Below, piece after piece: positions 1-13,200 of a stretch of DNA of 64,000 nt; position 1 is the stretch's first letter; each line of letters opens with the position of its first letter. Position numbers and translations under genes: made by a program. The notes under the pieces were generated by a model. The model saw only the letters and a list, made by a program, of their open reading frames with translations, was not told the origin of the DNA and did not search any database. This stretch comes from Neospora caninum Liverpool. Lineage: Eukaryota; Apicomplexa; Conoidasida; Eucoccidiorida; Sarcocystidae. The stretch is from assembly GCF_000208865.1 (NCBI RefSeq), contig NC_018386.1, positions 1,736,001 to 1,800,000 of the forward strand, in the 5' to 3' direction.

Positions 1-1270
1 AGAGGAACTGCTTGGTGAAATGCCACCAGATGACAGCAGCGCGCTTCAACAACTCACAGGCAACACAATCCAAGAAAAAAACAGCACTCCGGTGACTGCT
101 TTGCGGGCAATCACTCCCCGCGAGTGAATCGGTGCGCCTCTACAGCGACTGGCTCGGGCGGGCGGGGCACGGGTGCATGCTCTGTGCGGCGGTCCCTGGC
201 GCTGCCAAGTTTCGCTCTGAATATCCTGCCGGCTGGTCCACCGGAGACAAGGCTTGCCTTCTAGCCTGCGAAGTTGATCACAGTAGGGAAAAGGGCTGAA
301 GGCGAATCTCTTTTCGATCTGGAGGCACAATCTTTCGTGTTCGTGAGTTTCGCCCTTGTTCCACCGGGGCCGGGCTGTGCGCCAGGTGGAGGTAACACTC
401 CGGCCGTCGTCGCGCGGTTCCAGCGAGGATCAGGTGTTCGTGTTGGGCTCACCAGACACGGCAACGGTGGCAGCAAGAAGGAGAGGAAATGGCCATCGGC
501 GCTTTGGTGCGGTGGAGTGTGTTATGTGAAATGTGCTCTTTGACGTGGAGAACGCCGCTACACGCAAGCTAGCTTCTAACCATAGATACAGGCAGCACCG
601 GATTCTCGCCGAATATCCTTTTGCTCTGTGTAACGTGTTTTGTGCGTGAGCCTCGCTTCTGCTTCTTCTTTCGCTTCTCTACAGAACTGGCTCTACGAGG
701 GTAGCCTTTTCCAGCCTGACAACTCTCCGCTTTCAGCCTCCGTAAACGAAACGATTCGCCAGCCTCCAGAATGCGTCACCGGGGCTGTACTGCCGGGGTA
801 CAGACAGCACTCCAGTGCCTTCTTCCTTGCGCAGCGTTTTTCTGGATTCCACTTTCTGAAGAACCACAGAAAAATCTTTCTGGAATTTGCAGTGAGAACC
901 GACTTTGGTGTCCACGGCGGCCGAAGGAAAGCGAACGGGAGGCGCTGCGATATTCCCGCTGGTGTACGGGCCGATCGGACGGAGCGTCCTGTTTTTCGCA
1001 GGGGTTGCATGCACTTCGTGTTGGTACGCGGAGTTCTTGCGAGACGGTTATTCTTTCAGCTCTCTCCGTCGGACCTTTTTCCGTATGGAAGAGGGCAAGA
1101 TTTCGGCGTCTCGTGTCGAGGGGTTGCGTTCGGATGTTGTGAGATCTGTTTCTTTCGACGGTGTTGTTTTTTGTCTTTTGCCCGCTTTTTTTCATCCATG
1201 AAAGGGCCTGGCACCGGGGAACGTTGCCGTCTGTCCTTGCGTATCTTCTCCCCCTTCTGGCGGGTCCAGG
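1..1270. other. 5' flank, no gene recognised
   Basis: No reading frame here shows a recognisable domain, and none connects to the downstream gene through obvious splice sites. Several overlapping short frames on both strands are open simply because the region is GC-rich. It most likely holds the promoter and 5' UTR of the gene starting at 1271. A TGCATGC core occurs near 174 and a similar one near 1008; related sequences are bound by some apicomplexan AP2 factors, but a single short match is not evidence of function. Confidence 0.5.
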
Positions 1271-4200
1271 ATGGCACTGCCCTCGAGCGAGGGCACTTCC
1301 TGTCCCGAGTCTCAAGTTTCCTCTTTGTCTGAACCCCAGGTCGGCCACGAACAACATGATGGTTCTCGCCTTCCCGAGGATCCCCAGGCTGCCTCGGGCG
1401 GGCCAGCAGCCGACGGCGGACGGTTGGCTGTCAGTCCCCCGCTGTCGAATTCATCGTCCTTCGAGTCGTCAGGTTCCGTGCTTTCAGGCGCCTTTCTGAG
1501 TCGGTCCCTTTCTTCCGATCTGTATGATGCGGCCTTCGCCGTGGAAGAGGAGGACGACGACCTCCTGCGCAAAATGCATTCTGCGCTGCAAGACGACGAG
1601 GACTCGGCCTCGTCGGCAAACGCGGCGGCGGCCGTGTCCTCGTCCATGGGGCTTCACATGGAGCCGGGATTAGGCGCGTCGTCTTCCCTGTCAGTCGGTG
1701 CTTCGTCGCTTTCTCCTGACTTCCTCACGTCGTCCTTTTCATCCAGCAGTTCGTCTTCCCTCGCCGTCTCTGGCCTCTCGTCGTGCTCCGTCACTGCTTC
1801 CTCGCCCCTCTTTTCTTCTCAGCGCCAACCGTCTCTCGACGCAGGGAAACCCGTTCCAGCGGAGCGCAAGGAGGAGGTTGCCTCGCTCGATTCCGGCACC
1901 CAGCCGGGCGGCTCCCCGGCTGTACATACACCTGTCCCCGGGGGACCTACACCGCCGTCCCGTCGCCTGCTGCTGGGGTCACCGCACACAGATGACGCTT
2001 CCGCCGGCAGTGCCCTAGGGGCTGCCGAGCCGCGCTTGGACCTTCTTGTTTTTTCGGGGACTTCGACCGGCGATTCCCTGTTTCCTCATTCCCCGCTTCC
2101 CCCGCCTGGACCGGCCCCAGTTCAGAAAGAGGCAGACCGAACCGAAAACATCGTGGGCATGGGCCTCGCAGCCCTCCACAAGGCGCTGGCGAAGAAGGCG
2201 CAAGAGGCGGCGGCAAAGGCCCGCGAAGAAGGCAGCGAGAGTGGAGCAGGCGCGGCGCTTCCGACACAGCACGAGGACTTGTGCAAGATTACCCCGCTCT
2301 CAGTCTGCTTTCTCAAGGCTGAAGAACACGAAACCAAAGACGAGGGACCGTCCGACTCCGCGGATGCTGCGGCAGAGAAGAACAAGGGAAATGAGCCAGC
2401 AGAGGCGGAGAGGCCGGTCGAGAGGGAAGCACGCGAGGGGGATGCAGAGGCATTGACGGAGGAGACGCGCGAACGCGAAGAGAGCGAGGCACCCGACAGC
2501 AACTCAGTGGAGCCTTCGACAGACGAACGCCTCTCGGGTGCACTTCTGTCGTCTCTCGTGGCGGATGTCAAGGAGGAAGAGAAGACCGACGCAGAGCGCA
2601 GCGCTGTTTCCGGAGCAGGCGACAAAGCGATAGGTGGAGTTAAAACAGATGCCCGCGATGACGGCGATCTCCTCCCTCCGTCGAAAGAGAACGCGTCTTC
2701 GTGCGTACCCTCTCTCTGTCTTTCTCGAGCAGTTGAGACGGAAGGAGACAGCGAGCGAGAAGCCGCGGGGTCTCCGGACGGAGGTGCTCCGCTGTCTTCG
2801 CGTTTTCCCTGTTCGTCTTCTCCAGCGCCGCCGGGTTCATCGCCCTTGGAGAAGGAAGTTTCTCCTTCCGGAGACTGTTTGCTTGTCGCGGATCCCCAGC
2901 TCTTTCGCCTCCTCCGCGCCCTGGAGCAGACGGGGGCGCAGGTCGAGGAGGAACTGAGGGCGGAGGAGCGGCGTTTCGCCGAGACCGCCTCGCTGCTGCT
3001 TCGCGACCTGGATCTGGAAACGCAGGCAGCCGTGAGTCTCTCTTCGCGCTCGCCTCGTCGCTCTCTTTCGAGAGCGAGAAGAGACAGGGGTCCAGAGGCG
3101 GCGAGTGGCGAGGAAGACTCGGAGGGCGTCGGCGCGGAAAAGACGAGGGAGGCAGAAGACGCAGAAGAGGAAGAGATGGACGACTGGGAGAACAGCGAGA
3201 CGGGCCGACCGTCCGGAGACAAAGCCGGGGATGGGTCGTTCGCCGTGGACCAGACCGCGAAAAACGGTCCTCTCGCGTCTTTCCGTGGGACCAGTATGTC
3301 GTCCGTCCTGCCTCTGCGGGTCCTTCGGCAGGGGCGCCGCCAGTCCAGGCGTCTTCGCGCTCGTGCGGCCAGCTCCGTCCTGCGCAGAAGGCTCGAGCAG
3401 AAGATCCGCCGCGTGCGCGAAACGCTTCTCGCGGCCGTTGGGGCAGCAGAGGAGGATATCGGTATGTTGGAGAAGGAGTTCCAGAACGTGGCGGAATGCG
3501 AAATTTCGCCGTTCGCCCGCCTGACGCTCTCGAGTCGCACCCTGCACGCTCCCTTTCCCCCGACTGCGTCTCCGAAGGAGTTCGGCCTCGCCCCCTACTT
3601 TCTCCCGCCGGCTTCCGCGGGCCTTCCGCCTGCTGTGGACGCCCTGTCAGAGGACTCGCGGGCTCTGTTCGCGCTGCCGGGGGTCTGCGGACCTGACCGC
3701 GGCGACGGCGCCTGGTTGCCGCCTTCGGCGTGGTCGGCGTCGTTCGGCGACGCGCCGCTGACGCTGGCTGTTTCCGAAAGCGTGGCGTCTTCTCTGCCGT
3801 CGTCGCCCCTCGCGTCGGGCGGAGCTGTGGGCCAGGACGAAGACCAGGGAGACTCCTCAGGAGACGCGTGCTCGGCGCAGATCCCCCCGGCGCGGCCGAG
3901 CCGCCCGCGCGCGGCCTCGCATCTGACGCTGTTGCTCCCCTCGGTCACCTCGGATTCCAGTGCGACGTGTCCGATCGAATTCGATTTCGAGGCGTGTCCC
4001 AGTACGCCTGAGCGAGGCGCGTCGGGCGGCTTTCTCGGCAGACCTGCGGACTCAGGAGGGCCTCCACGCGGAGCTGAGCAGAGCGACTTGCTGGGAGACG
4101 GCGAGGAGACCGAGACGGGCGTTCCCGAGACGCCCCAGGAGGGCGCTGAGCGCACACACGCACTCACGGGCGACGGCGCCGAGGTGGGCGTCGCGGGGCA

Positions 4201-7200
4201 TGTCGTGAGAGGCCCCGCCGAGGACGGCACGGACACCAACGAAGACGGAGAGCCGGAAGGAGACGTCGACAGCCGCATGAGTCTAGGGGACGAATCGGGG
4301 ACATTCTCTCTGTCTTCGGCGTTCTCGGTGGGTGCCGGGGGGGAAGGCCTTCTTTTGGACTCGGGAAAGGACGGAAAGCGAGCGAGAACGCAGACGCTCG
4401 GCGGCCTTCCGGCTACAGGGCGACAGGGCGACGCCGCGAGCGCGGTTGACTCGTCTCCGTCTCTCGCCCCAGGCGAGACGGACTCCGAGGAGGCCCTCTC
4501 TGTTCTGCCGAGCTCCGCGGCGGATGAGGCCCAAGGCGACGGCGACCTCCGGGGCGCCTCAGCGCATGCTCTGTCCTCGGCTATGGGTGGCCAGCCGATC
4601 CCCGGGGCTGCCGAGCGCTTCTCGACTGTCTCTTCGGCCTGGGGATCCAGCGGAAACGCGTTCTTCCTCGAGGCCTCAGCCGGCGAGGGTGCCGGTGACG
4701 CGCAGCTAGCGAACGAGAAGGGCGAAATTTTCCCGGGCGCATGCAGCGGCCGTGGAGCCTTGCCCAAGGGGAAGAGCCTTGCGGGGCCGGGACAGCGGAC
4801 GGCGGGGGGCGGGAAGAAGCGCGGCGGCCGGGCGGCGACGGGGCGCGGCGGAAGCGACTGGGTGGAGGCGGAACGCGCAGCGAAGCAGCAGCGCCTTCCT
4901 CTTGAGCTGTTCTCGATGGCGACCAGGCACGTGCACGAGGAGGCGTGCCTTCGCGCGGCAGCGTCGTTTTGGGAGCGGACGAAACGTAGAGCCGATTGTT
5001 TTCTGACTTCGACCGAGCGCGCGCTTCCAGGGAGGCCTTGCGGAGCCGGGACACACGAGGGGACGGTGGCGCTGTCTGCCGGCGCGTCGGGCTTCTCGCC
5101 GCCGGCGCCGCCCGCTCTACCGGCTCTCTTCCTGGCCGCGCAACACCTGCAGCCGGCCGTGGGGCCCGACGGGCTCCGGCGAGGCCCTTGGCTGTCTCAC
5201 GGCGAGGACATCTCCACGGGGATTCGCGCGACGAATCGGCGTCGGGCGCTCGTCTCGCTGCTCCAGTTTCTCCGCGAAATCTCGCAGGTCGCCGTCGTCC
5301 AAGTCCGTGAGCCTCTCAGCCGCCAAGACGCAAGTGCCCTGGCCTCGGCCGTCGCCGCGGCGACCGCGGTCGCGTGTGCGGGAGCCTCGTCCCCGAGAAC
5401 CGCCGGTGGAGGCGAGGGCGGCGCGGGAGGCTCGTGCGAAGACGAAGGGCTCGACTCCCGGGAGCTCGGCGAGGAAGGCGCGGCAGAGAGCGTCGGCGAA
5501 GAAGACCGGAAGGGCGGGCGGTCCCTGAGTTCGCACACGGACGGTTTCCCAGGATCCAAAACGCCGCGGACTGGCCCGCCGTTCTCGAGCTCGAGCGAGC
5601 GAAGGGAGTTCTCTTCGCAGGCGTTTGCGGCGTCTTGTCTCTCGCCCTTCGCCGCCCTGCCGCAGAGCCCAGCGATCTGGTTCGATCCCCCCGTCCCCGC
5701 GACGGTCTGGGGCGGGGAGACAGCGAGCGGCGTGTCGGCTGGCTGGTTGGGCTCCAACTCGGCGGCCTCCTCGCTGTCGGCCGTGGAGAGAGAATGCCGG
5801 GGACTTGGAAAGGGAGGAGACCCGAGGGGGCCCGCTGCGCAAAAGTCCGGGCCCGCAGGGCCTTCTGGCGGCGCGGCTCTCGCTCCGGGCACGGACGAGG
5901 ACGAGGGAGGCAAGACCGAAGAAGAGAAGCGCTGGGCGTCGCTTCCCGGATTCGGAGGCGGGAGCGTCGAGCGCGTCGTCCTTTGCGTGAGACGGGACTG
6001 CTTGCCTGTGGGCTGGCTTCGCGAGATGCCGTTCGAGTGCAGGCTGAAACTCGACGTCGAAACGCGCGACGACGAGAGGGCCGAAGCGACGGAGTGTGCA
6101 GGGGCGAACGAGGAAGCGACAGGCGCGCTGAACCGCGGAGGCAGTCGAGACGCTGGGCAAGGTTCCTCGGGTTCGAAGCGTTCCTCGCCCGAGGCGGCTT
6201 CGCAGCCGTCGGAGGCCGCGCCTGGTGTCCGGGCGAGTGAAGGAAAGGAAGACGTCCTCCGCGACAGCCAGGGGGCTCCGTCTGCGTCTGAAAACCCGCC
6301 TGCCGACTCTCTGCAGGGCCCGGTTGTCTCCTCGGCGGCGCTGGTGCGGAACAAGCCTCCGTTTCTCGCGCCGCGCGTCTCGGCTCCGCCCTCGCCGCCT
6401 CGGTGTCGCATCCCCAAGTGCACGTGTTGCGTGGAAGTCGCTGACTCGAGTTCCGCCTTTCGGGCCTGTTCGGCTGCGGCGTGTGCGTCGCCCTCTGTCG
6501 GCGCGTCCAGCTTCGACGACGAGACGAAGAAGCGGAAGCGAGCGAGCGAGGGCGGGGCGGTCGCGGACGAGGCGTCGACGGAGACGCGAGAGGACGAGAA
6601 GCGGCGGAGGACGGAGAGCGGAGAGGACTACTTCGTCATGGAAGACGCGCTGAAGCTGCTCAGCCGAGCGCGGCAAGACCAGCAGGAGGCACTGCTTCGC
6701 TTTCAAAGACAGGCCTTGGAGCTGTGCGACAAGTGCTGGCATGCAGAGAAGAGCGACGAGGAAGCGTCGCCGAGTGATCGCGGGGCCTCGTCTCCGAGCG
6801 GGAGAGACCCGTCTCGCTGCGCTCCGAGTGAGAAATCTCAAGACGGGCCATCCTCGAGGAGGCCTGCGGCCTCCCGGGCTGCGGGAGCGTCTCTGCGGCA
6901 GTGGCGGGCGTCTCTGCGAGCGCTGGGGCTCTCTGTCCCCGACGTGGTCCAGGCGATTTCGATTGCGGAGCGAGAGCGGCGATGGGCCAGCACGCCCGCT
7001 CGCCGTTTGCATCTCTCCGTGGAAAGCCTCGTGCGGGACCGGAGCAAGGAAGAGTACGTCGAGCTGGCCTTCTTCCTCCCCCACAAACCGAGCACCGTCG
7101 AGCCGTGGCAGGTCGCCTTGGAGCTGTCGGAAGAAGAGGCGGCGGCGCGGTCTGTCGAGGCCGAAGCCGAGCCCGCGCGCCCCGCGCCGTCGCCGAGCGA

Positions 7201-10200
7201 CAAAGAAGAGAGCGGCGAGAAAGGCGAGTTCGCCGCTGCGCCTGCGACGCCGAACGGGCCTCTCTCGTCGAAGGAAGCCGAGAGAGAGGCGGTCGAAGGA
7301 AAAGGGCGGGGAGGCGCGCACGGCGTCGCCGGCTCAGATGCAAAGGAGAAAAAGGGTGACGAAGAGAAACGCGGCCTGACCGGCATGCACGCGCGCGCCG
7401 AGGGCCCGGACGGAGCGGGGAAGGGCGGGCGCGGCCGCACTGGAAGAGGCGGCCGAGGCGGGAAAGGGGCGAGCAAGTGCACGGGGAAGAGGAGAGAGAG
7501 GGACGACAAATCCGAAGAGAGGGAAGACAAAAGCACAGTGGGAAGTCCGGCGTGCTCAGATAAGTCGCCGTCTGCCTCGTGCGAAGCGCCCGAAGGGGCT
7601 GACGCGCACAGAGGCTCTCTGTCGCTCTTGGCAGCCGTCGAGACGTGCGAAGGCGGCGAAGAGAAGAACTCCCGGCAAGACTTCGGCGAGGCGTGGGCGG
7701 GGGTCGGCGGCGAGCGGAGACGGGCGATCGAGCCCGAAGGCGTGAGTCGAGTTTGGCGCGTCGTGGCCCAGCGCAAGGTCAAAATGCAGAATCTCCTCCG
7801 GCAACAGAAGCGCCTGTGCCGCGCGCTCTTCAAACCTTGGCGCAAGTAAGTCCTGAAGACAGAGGCTGTGAACCCCCGCCGGTTCCGGGAGTCTTTGCGG
7901 GAAAACTGCGGAGATAGGAAAGAGAGAGATATCTGTTTGCCCAGCTTTTCCTTGACCCAGGCTGCGTGCCGTCTCTAGCTGGGCCTCCACTCGGCGTTTG
8001 TGTCGCGTTTTTGCCACCCGGCTGTCCTGCCAAGTTGACAGCAGCCCCTTTCAACTCTCCGGCCGCGCACGCCGTTTTTCCTTTTTCGATGTCTCTCTGC
8101 ACAACACACATCTGCGCCTTTCGGCCCGCTTTTCTCCATCCTTTTCTCTCGCACCCCCACATTTGTGCGGGGGCGTCGAAACTCCCTGTTCTCGCTTTCC
8201 GCGCCCCGTTCTTGCGTTGTTCTCTGCACCATGCTCTCTCTCTCGCAACGGGCTCTCTCTCTCGCAACGGTCTCTCTCTCTCGCAACGGGCTCTCTCTCT
8301 CGCAACGGGCTCTGTCTTTTCCTTTCTTTTCAGAGAGCGTCTAGCCTTGGAGCGCGCGAGGATCCGCGAGGGCGACGTCTTCAGCTGGGGCATCCTCCCG
8401 GTCCGGGCCGTGGACCATCCCGACCAGCTGGTTTCCCTGCCTGCGGGGTTCCGGACCGGGAACCGGAACGCGCCTTACCAGCGGGGCTGCGAGCAGGCCG
8501 AGAGCGGGGCGTGTGAGGGCGAGGACAAGAAAGCCTCGGCCGAGGGCGGCTCGGGGCGGCGGAGCACGCGTGGCGGCAATCCTCAGGACGCGTCTTTCCT
8601 CCCCTCTTCGGCGTCGGTCCCCTCGACTTCGGCAGGCGGCACCGACAGGCAGCGCGCGAAGGAAGAGGCGGCGAATCGCGAGTCCAAACGCGAGTGGATG
8701 CAGGCGAACTACGCGAACTTGACGGGGCCGGGCGTCTTCTGGAGAGACTCCTGTCTCTTCTCGCTCGGCCAGGGTCTCCGCCAACGGCTCGAACGCCGGG
8801 CCGAGCAGTGCGCCGGCGTCTTCCCCGTGGACCTCCTCGAAAAAGACCTCGACTATGCCATCCTCGACCTCGACCGCGCCGTCTCCTACCACGACCGATG
8901 TACCCTGGTGAGCCAGGGGAAGACAAAAGGGCAGGGGTAGGAGGGAAGGGAAGCAAAGAAGGAAAGGAGGAGAGGGAGGGAAAGGAAAGGGAGAGACACG
9001 GGCCAGCGGGTTGTGTGGGGCTTCGGGCCGATATATATATATATATATATATATATATGCTGAAGTCTGTGTCTCTTTTGCTCTTTCTCTCTCAGCTGAA
9101 GGACGTGGCTCTCGTCGAACTGGAAAAGAAGACTTCCACGGTCTGGGCCGAGTCGGAGGCGCGGACGTTCGTCGAGAAGTTCCTCATGTACCCGAAAAAC
9201 TTTGAGAAAATCGCCTCTTACCTCGACGGAAAAAGCACGAAGGACTGCGTGGTAAGCGCGCGAGTGGCTCTGTTGCGCTGAATGTACAGGCGCAAGAATC
9301 CCTTCGAGATTGTCCGCAGGCCGCTTCCACTTGTTCCCTCAGCCTTCGCCAGCAACGAGCGGTGTTTTTTTTCTCCCTGAGCGTCGAGTTTGCCTGACCA
9401 GGTCCCACCACTCTGTGCCGCGCATGTAAAAGTTCCTCATTTTGGACTTCCGGGAGAAAGGAAACGAACCCCACTTTATCGTCGCTTACGCAGATCGATC
9501 TCTGCCGCGACGCCACAGCCTCGCTTTGCTTCCCCTTCTGCCTGTCACGCTCTTTCTCTCGCATGCATCCACACGCAGCTTGCATACGCTGAAGTCCAAT
9601 ACTTTTCCGCCGTGCTCACGGCGCCTTGGACATGTCCCATTTTCCCTCCGGGACCGTTTTTCCCCCTCGTGCTGAACAAGGCGGTCTCTCTGTGGCGGGT
9701 GACTTGTTTCTTTTCTTCCCAGGACTTCTACTATCGCTTCAAGTACCAGTTCGGGTTGAAGCGGCGGCTGCAAGAACTGGAAGACACCGCGCGCAGCAAG
9801 AAGAAAAATCGCCTGCTCGGCTCCAAGCAGCTTCGTCGCGAGGAACTCGTCGCGGAGGTGCGTTTCCCTTTTCTTTCTTCTTCCTCTTCTGTCTCCGCTT
9901 CTGCCTCACGTTCTGTTTTTGTCTGTTGTCTGCTCTCTTTTTCTCCGCCGTCTCTCCCTTCTTCCTGGCCGACACATCGATCGGGATCCTTTTGCGTACC
10001 TCTTCCAAATCTTCAGCTTTTTGCGCCTTCTGTGCAGGCCATGGCGCGCCTCGAGGCGGAGTGTTGTACCGAGCCAATGCGCCTCTTCAACGCGCAGAAT
10101 TCGCTACCATTCGACGTCTTCAGCGGCTACCTGCTTCACCAGCGGTCGGTGTGGAACGTTCTCAAGGTACGCGCGTCGCCTTCCACCAAACCCGAGGGGA

Positions 10201-13200
10201 AGACCGGTCCACAAAGAAGGCCAGGGGCAGTGCGCCACACGTCGAGGGAAGGTTCTCAGCAAGAGTGTTTTTTTCTGGAGAAGAACGACATGACCGTTTT
10301 CCGCGAGACACGCCTGCGCGTGTCTCTTGTTCCACTTTTTTTCTTCTTTTTTTGGTGCTCCGTTTTTCCCTTTTTTTCCTCGCCATCTCTTCTCCATCCT
10401 CTCTCTCTACCGCGCCCTTCTCCCACTGCCTCACGTCCTGGAGGTGGTCCATATACGTTTCTCCCGTCTCCTTGTTTTACGCGTCTCGCCGCGACGCGTT
10501 TTGTTTCCTGCCTCTGTCGCTTTCTGTCTCGCGCGTTCTTCTACTTTTTTTGTCCCTTTCTCCTGTCTCGCGTTTCCCCAGGATCCTGTCGGGACGCGCC
10601 CGGCGGACGAAGCGCACGACTCGGACCTCGAGGTGGACGCGCGCGGCCAGCCTGCTCAGGAACTCTTTTTGGAGAATCTGCGGGAAGGCTACTTCTTCCC
10701 CTCGACCTACTCGGGCTTCGTGCCCCCGGGGCGCGTCGCGAATGTCCCTGCCTGGTTCTCGCCGACTCCCCAGCCCCGGTGCAAAGGCGCAAGCGGCTTC
10801 CCGCCGCGATCCGCGAAGGCGGCGACGCCGCCTGCCGCGCCCCACGTGCCTCTCGCGTGCGTGCCGGGCTGTTTCTTCATCGAGCGGCCTGCGAAGGACG
10901 GCGCTCCGGGCGCAGCCGAGAAAGAGGCTGCGTCGCGGGTCTTTTCGAATGCGCAGTCGCCGTTTGCGCCTTCCCTCGCGTTCTCCTATCGCCAGCTGAA
11001 TACGCTCTTGACGTGTCTCCAGGCGGCTGCGCAGCGCGGGCGCGGCGGCGACGACGAGGGCCCTTCGTACATGACGCGCTCGCGGTCTGGGCGAAACAAT
11101 TCGAAGCCGGCCTCGTGCGGGGCGAAACCACCCGTCTCGGGAGCGAGCGCCGCGCAGGCCTCGGGCCACGCGAGCGCCGACCGCGCAGGCTGGCAGAGCC
11201 CAAGGGCGCGAGCGCTCGACGCGCTGCTCCTGAGACTCCGGGGCGTCCTCCGCGGCAAGCAAACTGGCCTCTGGAGCGTCCACCGAAAGAGACAGGTGTG
11301 GGGACCGCAGACCGAGAAGCCCGCGGCTTCCTCGCCCTCGCTCCAGGCGGCCGACAAGGCCCTCGCGGGGCGAAGGGGGCGGGGCGCAGCCGCACCGGGT
11401 CCGGGGTCCGTCGCCAGAGACGACAGGGCGCTTGCGACTCTGAACGGCGAGGCGGTGGACGGAGACGTCCCCGCCGGCGAGGCGACGCGGGGCGGGTTCA
11501 GCAGAGACGCCGCGAGTGGACCACGCATCGGGGCGGCGATGATTCAGGGGCGCTCCGGGGGCGTGCCTCTCCAGCGGATGGGCACCGTGGAGAGGCAAGA
11601 CGCCCTCGTTCTTGTGGGAGGCGACGGAGGCGTCGGGCGCGGCGGCATCAAGCGCCTGTTGACGGAAGAGAGCAGCGTGTTGAGTTCCGAGGACGGCGAA
11701 GGCCGAGAGAGAGACGAGCGCGAACGAAAGCGACACCAGGCGGCGTCCGTCGGTCAGGCTCTTCTCGGCGAGGCCGCGGAAGGGAAGAAAGAGGGCGAGG
11801 CGCCGGCCACGCAGATGGCAAGCAGGCAGGGTGTCTGGGAGGGCGACGGCGAAGACTCCCGAAAGAAAGACGTTGCTGCACTCCCCACGCAAAAGAAACC
11901 GGACCTGGCGGCAGCCGGCAGAGCGACGGGCCCCAGCAACCCCGCCCTCCTCCCGCCCCTCACCGCGAAGCAGAAGGAGGCGCTGCTCGCGTTTCTGGAG
12001 CCGCGTGCCGGGTCGTCGCTCCCGGCAAATGTCGCCGCTGCGCTCGCCGCCTCGCCGCTTCTTCCCCTGCTCGCCGGGGGCGAGGGGCATCGTCCGCCCT
12101 TCCCGCTCTTGCCTTCGTCGGCTGCAGGTCTACCGCTGCCTGCGTCGTCTTCGCAGCTCCTCTCTTCCTTGCTCGCGTCCTCGAGTCTCTCGCCCCTGTT
12201 CTCTCTCGCGGCGTCTCTCGGCCCAAACAGCGCGGCAGACGCGGGGAAGAGCTCTGCGCAGCCGGGCGCGGCGCCCCAGCGGACTCCGACGGTGGTGCGC
12301 CCCCAGAGTCTGTTAGAAACGTTGTCGGCGTCTCTGTCCAAGGCCGCAGCCCCAAGTGCGTCGTCCTTCTCGACACCGGCCTCTTCACCTCCGCGGGCGT
12401 CTCCGAAGCGGAGCCCGGGGCTCTCGTCTGCTCTCGCGCCTCAGTCTGCCTCCAGTGCAAATCCTTCCCTCTCCCTGCTTGCCTCGCTCTCCGCCTCGCC
12501 CTCGTCGTCCGCCTCCTCGCCCCTCTTTCCCGCCGTCTCTTCGGCCCCGTCGCCTCCCCTCCTCCCTGCGCTCTCCGCGCAGACCCCGCCCGTCTTTCCG
12601 CCTCTCTCCGCTGCGCCGAGTCCGGAGGCCTCCGCGTCGCGCGGCACGGCTCGGCCGTCGCCTGCCGCCTCGCCGTCTCTGGCGGCTCTCGCCTTCTCCA
12701 AAGCTTTGCCCTCCGCGGCTGCAGCCGACCTGAAGGAGGACACGGTCTCTGCGAAGCCGGCGGGATCGCCCCTCTCTGGGCCTCTCGGCGCGGCGGCCAG
12801 AAGCCTCCTGGCTCCAGGGAATGCTCACTCAGACATGCTGCGCAGCCTCGCCGCCGTCGCAGCTTCCGGCCTCGTCCGCGAGGCGAAGGGCGAAGGCCTC
12901 GCGTCTCTCGCGAAGCGCGCTTCACAGGCCGACAAAGGCCGGAGAGAAGAAGACAGTCCCGGCGCGGGGCTTCCAGGCGCCAGGAACGGCCCGAGCAGCG
13001 GCCAGACTCCGAGCGGTTCGACGAGCTGCGCGCCCGCGGGACAGAGTGGCGGCGAGGCCGGCGGAGCTGCCGGGACTGCGTTGAGTGGAAACATCCAGGC
13101 TTCGAACTCGTCCTTCCCCGTTCTTCCTTCCTCTGCCATCGGACTCCTCGTCCAGGCTGCGGCTGCTGCGCGGGCGGCCGCCGCCGCGAAGGCTGCGATG

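Noticed and set aside
640..1332. Open frame of 230 codons upstream of the SANT-domain gene
   Set aside because: No domain, composition unlike the neighbouring genes, and overlapped by other open frames on both strands. It overlaps the real start at 1271.
2122..3540. Minus-strand frame of 472 codons, Ser-rich
   Set aside because: Antisense shadow of exon 1 of the SANT gene.
5117..7321. Minus-strand Arg-rich frame of 734 codons
   Set aside because: Antisense shadow of the same exon, with no domain.
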